From positions 1 through 9,500 of the forward strand of contig JAHIHE010000098.1 in the NCBI GenBank assembly GCA_018899995.1: 9,500 nucleotides of DNA, in the 5' to 3' direction. Of the stretch, positions 6,132 through 9,500 are shown piece after piece (the stretch's first letter is position 1; each line of letters starts with the position of its first letter). The DNA comes from Patescibacteria group bacterium (GTDB lineage: Bacteria; Patescibacteriota; Minisyncoccia; JAHIHE01). A program made the position numbers and the translations under genes. The notes beneath the pieces are model-generated. The model had not been told where the DNA came from and did no database searches. It saw nothing but the letters and a program-made list of their open reading frames with translations.

Positions 6132-6326
6132 CCGCTGCATAGCAGCGGAAGCTCCAATTTCCAAATCACAAATTCCAAACAAATCACAAATTCCAATTTT
6201 CTAAATTCCAAATTGTTTGGAGTTTTTCAGCCAAGGGCTGATCCGCCTTTGGCGGAGAATTTTGGTCATTGAGATTTATTTGGAGCTTGGTCATTGGTGC
6301 TTGGAATTTCCGATGCTACGCATCGG
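6132..6326. repeat. Modular palindromic element in P3 of rnpB (copy B)
   Basis: A 195-bp element. It starts with the hairpin CCGCTGC-ATA-GCAGCGG (6132-6148) plus AAGCTCCAA and ends with TTGGAATTT plus the hairpin CCGATGC-TAC-GCATCGG (6310-6326). The middle has CAGCC/GGCTG and TCCGCC/GGCGGA hairpins (about 6229-6257). The flanking rnpB sequence CTCTTTGCCG / CGGCGGGAGAG still pairs with one bulge, forming the base of P3, so the element extends the helix instead of breaking it. Confidence 0.85.
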
Positions 6327-6362
6327 CAAAGAGTAACTATCCGATTTGCTTAAATCATTATA

Positions 6363-6390
6363 ATCTTAGCAAAAATTTGTCGTTTGTCAA
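6363..6390 (-). promoter_or_regulatory. rnpB promoter
   Basis: On the minus strand TTGACA (6390-6385), a 16-bp spacer, then TAAGAT (6368-6363). Transcription would start at about 6357-6356, exactly where the 5' strand of RNase P helix P1 begins, which supports both calls. Since no terminator separates rnpB from the following polysaccharide genes, this promoter may also feed that operon. Confidence 0.8.
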
Positions 6391-6420
6391 CCTCTGCCTT
6401 AATTTTAAAAGTTCTTAAAG

Positions 6421-6651
6421 TACTTTGAATTACGAAACTCCCGAATGTTGTCATTGCGAGGAGTCCCGAGTACTCGGGACGACGCGGCAATCTCACATTT
6501 TTGTCATTGCGAGCCCTGTACTCGGGGCGCGGCAATCTCAAATCTCGAAAACAGATTGCTTCGTCGCTTCGGCTCCTCGCAATGACAAGGTACAAAGATT
6601 GCTTCGCTACGCTCGCAATGACAGAAAAGGGCTATTTCGTAATTCAAAGTA
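6421..6651. mobile_element. MITE-like element carrying CATTGCGAG repeats
   Basis: A 231-bp non-coding element with perfect 17-bp terminal inverted repeats, TACTTTGAATTACGAAA (6421-6437) and its complement (6635-6651). The outermost TA on each side may be a target duplication, as made by IS630/Tc1-mariner transposases, giving a 227-bp core. Inside are four copies of a TCATTGCGAG...GGCAATCTC-type unit: two forward (about 6450-6493 and 6503-6540) and two reverse (about 6556-6585 and 6599-6622). It carries no transposase. Peptides read through it (CHCEE, ARSRSDEAI types) are a common false translation of this repeat. Confidence 0.7.
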
Positions 6652-6687
6652 AAGTAAAAACTTTATAAATTTACTCCAAACTTATAA

Positions 6688-6779
6688 ACCTCACTTGGGT
6701 TATCCCAATTACCCAAGTGAAGCTACTTACGCTGTATTTCATTTTACCTCACTTGGGTTATCCCAATTACCCAAGTGAA
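6688..6779. repeat. Twin 34-bp near-palindromes, 58 bp apart
   Basis: Two identical direct copies (6688-6721 and 6746-6779) contain the 10-bp arms TCACTTGGGT and ACCCAAGTGA around TATCCCAATT. An alternative inner hairpin TTGGG-TTAT-CCCAA is possible, so each unit could switch between two folds. They lie downstream of the ABC ATPase gene and could act as an mRNA 3'-end structure or as paired protein-binding sites. No U-tract follows, so they are not standard terminators. The 6782-6851 stretch also has a 12-bp palindrome CTTGATATCAAG (6810-6821). Confidence 0.75.
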
Positions 6780-6851
6780 ACTTATTAGCTGCCCTTTTTA
6801 CCTTTGTCGCTTGATATCAAGTTAAGCATCAAAAAATGCAACGGGCGTTTT

Positions 6852-8243
6852 TCATTTTGCTCCATAGACCAAAAGCAGAATCATTTCCATGTCGTTGGTT
6901 ATTTTCTTCGCGGTCGCTTTATTAAATCCGACTCCGCCCTTGCTAAACGAACGGTCAAGCGCCTCGTTAAAAGCGTCTTTGTTTAAATCGCCCGTAAGCC
7001 GGCTGTAAATGGCGCTTTCCAGCCGCATTATCTGGCGGTCGCTCAAAATTTTATGCATCGGGTCAATAAATCCGCGCCGCAGTTCGGTAATCTGGCTCCA
7101 GATTGAACTGAAGTCCGGATAATTTTCTTTTATTTTGCCCCCTGATTCCCGAGTGATTTTTTTCTCGTTTACGAGCTTTGTTTTGTTCAAAAAATCCTCA
7201 ATAATATTTGCTATTCTTTCGGCAGTCCTTGAATTCAGTCCCGCTCCTCCTTTTGAATAATCGCGGTCAAGTTTGGTTTTCATTTCGTCCCTGTCCGTTC
7301 TGCCATTCAGGCGGTCCGAGACAATTTGCTCCATGCGGCTGATTTCGTCAACTTCATAAGGACTCAGGACATAATTAACCAGCATTTTGGACTTAAAAGG
7401 AATTAGAAGCATGTTTAATTGCATCGGGCTTAACCCGGGGAAAGAACGCAACAGAACCTGAAATTCCTTGCTGAGCTTTTCTTCCGTGCTCTCTTTCTTT
7501 TCAACCGCTTCCTCTTTTACCACCTCTTTTGGCCTTAATTCCTTATTAACAACTTCGCGGACTATCTCGCCGTCTTTCATATAAAAAATGCGGTTGGCGT
7601 AAAACAGATACTCGGGATTATGCGTCACCAGAATCAGCGTTTTGCCTTCTTCGACGTTGAGTTTTCTCAAAATATCCATCACATTCACCGCGGAAACAGA
7701 ATCAAGATTCCCGATTGGCTCGTCCGCCAGCAAAATTTTTGGATCGTTAACCAGCGACCTTGCTACGCCTATCCTTTGCTGCTGTCCGCCGGAAAGCTCG
7801 GTCGGTATCTTTTGGGCTTGCTCCAAAATGCCGAATCTCTCCAGCAATATTTTGACCTTTTGAGTTCTCTCTTTTTTCCCGACGCCCAAAAATATCTGGG
7901 GCAGGGCGATATTGTCCAAAACCGAGAGCGAAGAGATTAAGTTATATTGCTGAAAAATCATTCCGACTCCGGAGCGGTGAAAATCGGAAATTTCGTCTTC
8001 GCTTAAACCGGAGAGTTCTTTGCCGCCAACAATGACTTTTCCGCTAATGTTTGTCTCCAGCCCGGAAATGCCGTTGAGCAAAGTGGATTTTCCGCAGCCG
8101 GAAGGCCCGAAAAATATAATATATTCTTTTGGATAAATGGCAATATTAATATCCCTAAGCGCCCAGAATTCGTTCGTGGTGCCTTTATTGTAAACCACGC
8201 TTAGGTTTTCGGTTTTGATTATTGGCTGGGAGGATTGAGGCAT
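6852..8243 (-). CDS. MacB/LolD-type ABC transporter ATPase with duplicated C-terminal domain
   Basis: A 463-residue protein. Residues 1-230 are a complete ATPase of the MacB/LolD/FtsE class, which drives a membrane permease at the inner membrane: Walker A GPSGCGKST (46-54), Q-loop Q98 in FQQYN, signature LSGGQQ (150-155), Walker B ILLADEP (170-176), D-loop GNLD (178-181) and switch H208. Class members are normally about 220-250 residues. Here a Lys/Glu-rich linker (about 232-260) leads to about 200 extra residues holding two copies of one helical unit, about 294-352 and 400-456. Each copy contains LDR-x-(Y/F)SKGG-x-G-(L/F)N and a TA-x-(R/K)I helix. I do not recognise this domain. No permease gene lies beside it in the window; the upstream neighbour is an FN3 protein. 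The ATG at 8243 has no Shine-Dalgarno. Confidence 0.92.
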   Translation of the reverse strand: MPQSSQPIIKTENLSVVYNKGTTNEFWALRDINIAIYPKEYIIFFGPSGCGKSTLLNGISGLETNISGKVIVGGKELSGLSEDEISDFHRSGVGMIFQQYNLISSLSVLDNIALPQIFLGVGKKERTQKVKILLERFGILEQAQKIPTELSGGQQQRIGVARSLVNDPKILLADEPIGNLDSVSAVNVMDILRKLNVEEGKTLILVTHNPEYLFYANRIFYMKDGEIVREVVNKELRPKEVVKEEAVEKKESTEEKLSKEFQVLLRSFPGLSPMQLNMLLIPFKSKMLVNYVLSPYEVDEISRMEQIVSDRLNGRTDRDEMKTKLDRDYSKGGAGLNSRTAERIANIIEDFLNKTKLVNEKKITRESGGKIKENYPDFSSIWSQITELRRGFIDPMHKILSDRQIMRLESAIYSRLTGDLNKDAFNEALDRSFSKGGVGFNKATAKKITNDMEMILLLVYGAK

Positions 8244-8278
8244 AGTAGATAATTCAAATTACAAACCACAAATGGATA

Positions 8279-8440
8279 AATTCCAAAGATGCTAAAAACA
8301 CAAATAACAAATTACAACGAACAAATTACAAACAAAACACAATTAACAATTAATAAATCGTGATTTATAGATTGTTTGTGTTTTGGAATTTGTTTGGGAT
8401 TTGGTTATTGTGATTTGTGTTTTTAAAGTCATTGGAAATT
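8279..8440. repeat. Palindromic ACAAATAACAAATTAC-type element in the ABC gene leader
   Basis: A 162-bp imperfect inverted repeat. The left arm starts AATTCCAAAGATGCTAAAAA and the right arm ends in TTTTTAAAGTCATTGGAAATT-like sequence; ACACAAAT and its complement are shared. The centre has the hairpin ATAAATC-GTG-ATTTAT (about 8354-8368). It would be part of the roughly 220-nt leader of the ABC ATPase mRNA. No gene is seen in the 8244-8536 gap. Confidence 0.6.
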
Positions 8441-8467
8441 GATAATTGAAAATTTACTTACTATCCC

Positions 8468-8476
8468 ATTATAGCA
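8468..8476 (-). promoter_or_regulatory. Extended -10 promoter for the ABC ATPase gene
   Basis: The minus strand reads TGCTATAAT (8476-8468), a perfect extended -10 element. The -35 position (about 8496-8491, TAACAA) is poor, as is usual with extended -10 promoters. Transcription would start near 8461, giving a leader of about 218 nt before the ATG at 8243. The motif sits immediately after the terminator of the upstream gene, which fits an independent transcription unit. Confidence 0.55.
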
Positions 8477-8477
8477 C

Positions 8478-8507
8478 AAAAGACGGGCTGTTGTTAAATT
8501 GCCCGCC
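8478..8507 (-). terminator. Rho-independent terminator of the FN3 protein gene
   Basis: On the minus strand GGCGGGC (8507-8501) pairs with GCCCGTC (8488-8482) over 7 bp including one G-U, with a 12-nt loop, followed by TTTT. It lies 30 nt after the stop of the FN3 gene. T residues also follow on the plus side, so it may work in both directions. Confidence 0.8.
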
Positions 8508-8536
8508 TTTTGTTATTTGTCATTCACTATCCTACT

Positions 8537-9500
8537 CTATCTTCCCAAATTCCTGGTCCAGCCGAATATTTTCTCAAAGTTGGACATAATCATCTGAACC
8601 ACAGACTGGCGGCGGATAGGAGTGAGTATGGAATAATCCGAAGAAATGGAGATGTTGCCGAATTTGTCCGAAGAAGCGACCCTGAAGCGATAGACCGTGC
8701 CGGGTTTGAAGCTTGTGATAACCGAGATATGGTTGGTGGTAAGGTTGGAGTCAAGCTTGGTGGTATTGGCAAGGGTATCTCCTTTGGTTGTTCCCAAATC
8801 CCAGAGCGCTTGCGAGGTTGACAATTCGTTGGTTTTCCAGGAAATGATCGCCTGCACTTTGTCTTCGGCTCCGCTTAAGATCGCGGCTTGCGAGCGCACC
8901 TGAACAATCTCCGGCGGAACAATATCAATGCCTGTCTGGACTTCAAAAGGAGAAAGCTCGGCAAGATTGTTGTTCTCGTCGCGTCCCTGAATTTCAATCT
9001 TGTAAGACTTGCCTGCGGAAAGTTCTGACAAAACAATGTTGTGTTCCAGGGATTTTTCCGGCGCGCCGACAATTTTGGTCTCACCAGTGTCTTTGTCCGT
9101 ATAGCGAATGTTGGCGTCAATCGGTATGTTGGAAACCCATTTTAATTCAACTGAATTGTCTTTGACTTCACCGATGTCGTATTTGGTAATCTGCGGAAGC
9201 TGATATGTGGCAAAAGTGTAGTCCTCAGTGGATAAAATATTGCCTGATTCTTCAATAGAACGGATGCGGAAGTGGTAGGTCGTGCCGGAAGTAAGATTTG
9301 CTAATTCAACAGAGTGAAGTTTGACTTTCTCGTCGCCTTTATCGGCTTGATTTCCGTAGATAAAAGTTAGTCCGTATTCAACCAAACTAGTGGAAAGATT
9401 TGCCGTCTCCCAGTTAATCTTGGCGGAGTTAAGAGTGATATTTGTTACATTGACATTGAAAATTGACGAATTGCTGGAAGTGGTAAAGGTTTTCGTTTCC
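8537..9500 (-). CDS. Fibronectin type III repeat protein, 3' part (5' end outside window)
   Basis: The reading frame is open to the right edge, so only the last 320 residues are seen. They form three fibronectin type III-like beta-sandwich modules at about 13-98, 101-188 and 194-293 of the visible part, each with the usual landmarks: a buried Trp (INWET, LKWVS, ISWKT) and a late Tyr in LTSGTTYHFRI, LSAGKSYKIEI or FKPGTVYRFRV. A 27-residue tail, SVVQMIMSNFEKIFGW and a few residues, ends the protein. Such modules suggest an extracellular adhesion or binding protein. A terminator and a new promoter separate it from the ABC ATPase, so co-regulation is not shown, although the pairing may reflect a shared export or surface function. 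A TTG at 9383-9385 is in frame but not a likely start, since FN3 homology continues upstream of it. Confidence 0.85.
   Translation of the reverse strand, partial: ETKTFTTSSNSSIFNVNVTNITLNSAKINWETANLSTSLVEYGLTFIYGNQADKGDEKVKLHSVELANLTSGTTYHFRIRSIEESGNILSTEDYTFATYQLPQITKYDIGEVKDNSVELKWVSNIPIDANIRYTDKDTGETKIVGAPEKSLEHNIVLSELSAGKSYKIEIQGRDENNNLAELSPFEVQTGIDIVPPEIVQVRSQAAILSGAEDKVQAIISWKTNELSTSQALWDLGTTKGDTLANTTKLDSNLTTNHISVITSFKPGTVYRFRVASSDKFGNISISSDYSILTPIRRQSVVQMIMSNFEKIFGWTRNLGR

Larger units (their letters stand above)
5441..6356 (-). ncRNA. rnpB: RNase P RNA, class A, greatly enlarged (about 916 nt)
   Basis: Catalytic RNA that cuts 5' leaders from pre-tRNA. The ends are set by a perfect 13-bp P1 helix: 6356-6344 with 5453-5441. 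P2 is GATAGT (6341-6336) with ACTATC (5569-5564). The first conserved block, GAGGAAAGTCCGAACTCC, lies at 6126-6109. P4 pairs AAGTCCGAA (6121-6113), with its bulged U, to TTCGGCTT (5465-5458) inside ACAGAATTCGGCTTACAG. P8 is at 6082-6068 and AGTGCCACAGAGACAATAC at 6048-6030. P14 has a GUGA loop (5694-5679). GTAAACCC and GGAGCAAG blocks lie at 5672-5641, the TAGCTCGCTTGAG block at 5613-5601, and P18 with a GCAA loop at 5600-5581. Class A RNAs are usually 330-420 nt. Four expansions, in P3, P12, P13 and J2/4, account for the excess; without them about 380 nt remain. Confidence 0.95.

Noticed and set aside
5786..6272. Open frames of about 90-108 codons in the middle of rnpB
   Set aside because: They run through palindromic repeats and conserved RNase P RNA core sequence; low-complexity composition and both-strand overlap mark them as chance.
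6357..6362. TATAAT on the minus strand as the rnpB -10 box
   Set aside because: It lies 22 bp from TTGACA and would start transcription inside the P1 strand; TAAGAT at 6363-6368 with 16-bp spacing fits the RNA end better.
6350..6652. Open frames on both strands across the CATTGCGAG element
   Set aside because: They translate the repeat itself (CHCEE and ARSRSDEAI type peptides), overlap each other on opposite strands and have no domain or initiation signal.
6688..6779. A minimal CRISPR array (two 34-bp repeats and one 24-bp spacer)
   Set aside because: Only two repeats, each a full-length palindrome with an unusually short spacer, and no cas gene or leader in the window.
7620..7940. Plus-strand open frames opposite the ABC ATPase domain
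   Set aside because: They overlap the Walker B and signature coding region on the other strand and have no features of their own.

Overview
This window looks like a chromosomal piece of a small-genome bacterium of the Candidate Phyla Radiation (Patescibacteria, probably Parcubacteria-like). The reasons are: start codons without visible Shine-Dalgarno sequences, UGA used as a stop (so not the recoded Gracilibacteria/Absconditabacteria code), an MacB/LolD-type ATPase with a long unfamiliar C-terminal extension next to a fibronectin-type-III repeat protein, and intergenic regions full of low-complexity palindromic repeats (CAAATTCCAA-, TTTGACA- and CATTGCGAG-type). The lineage is inferred from style, not from a marker phylogeny. 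All genes read on the minus strand.

From right to left (direction of transcription): the 3' part of a secreted or surface FN3 protein (8537-9500, cut by the window edge) ends at a Rho-independent terminator. An extended -10 promoter and a repeat-filled leader precede an ABC ATPase with a duplicated C-terminal domain (6852-8243). A roughly 460-bp gap follows, holding twin 34-bp palindromes and a MITE-like element with perfect 17-bp terminal inverted repeats. Next is the RNase P RNA gene rnpB (5441-6356) with a good promoter. Only 19 nt after its last paired base begins a four-gene surface-polysaccharide cluster: a polyprenyl-phosphate sugar-1-phosphate transferase (4000-5421), a GT4 glycosyltransferase (2818-3927), a Wzz-like chain-length protein (2032-2685) and a second GT4 glycosyltransferase (535-1776). 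The left 530 bp holds a bidirectional terminator, a candidate structured minus-strand RNA (204-358), and a leftward promoter with a possible operator for a gene outside the window.

The genes make a simple pathway: the first enzyme loads a sugar phosphate on undecaprenyl phosphate, the two GT4 enzymes extend it, and the Wzz-like protein helps set polymer length or export. No flippase or polymerase is in the window.

The most striking observation is that rnpB is about 916 nt long, more than twice the usual size. The conserved core (P1, P2, P4, P8, P14, P18 and the conserved regions) is all present, but it is interrupted by four expansions. Two are related modular elements of about 200 bp, in P3 and P12, each bounded by 17-nt hairpins of 7-3-7 design. 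A third is an AT-rich hairpin inserted in J2/4 beside the catalytic helix P4. The fourth is an enlarged P13. Repeat-like sequence of the same style also appears in frame inside the last glycosyltransferase gene, so palindromic repeats seem to have spread through intergenic, RNA-coding and protein-coding DNA here.
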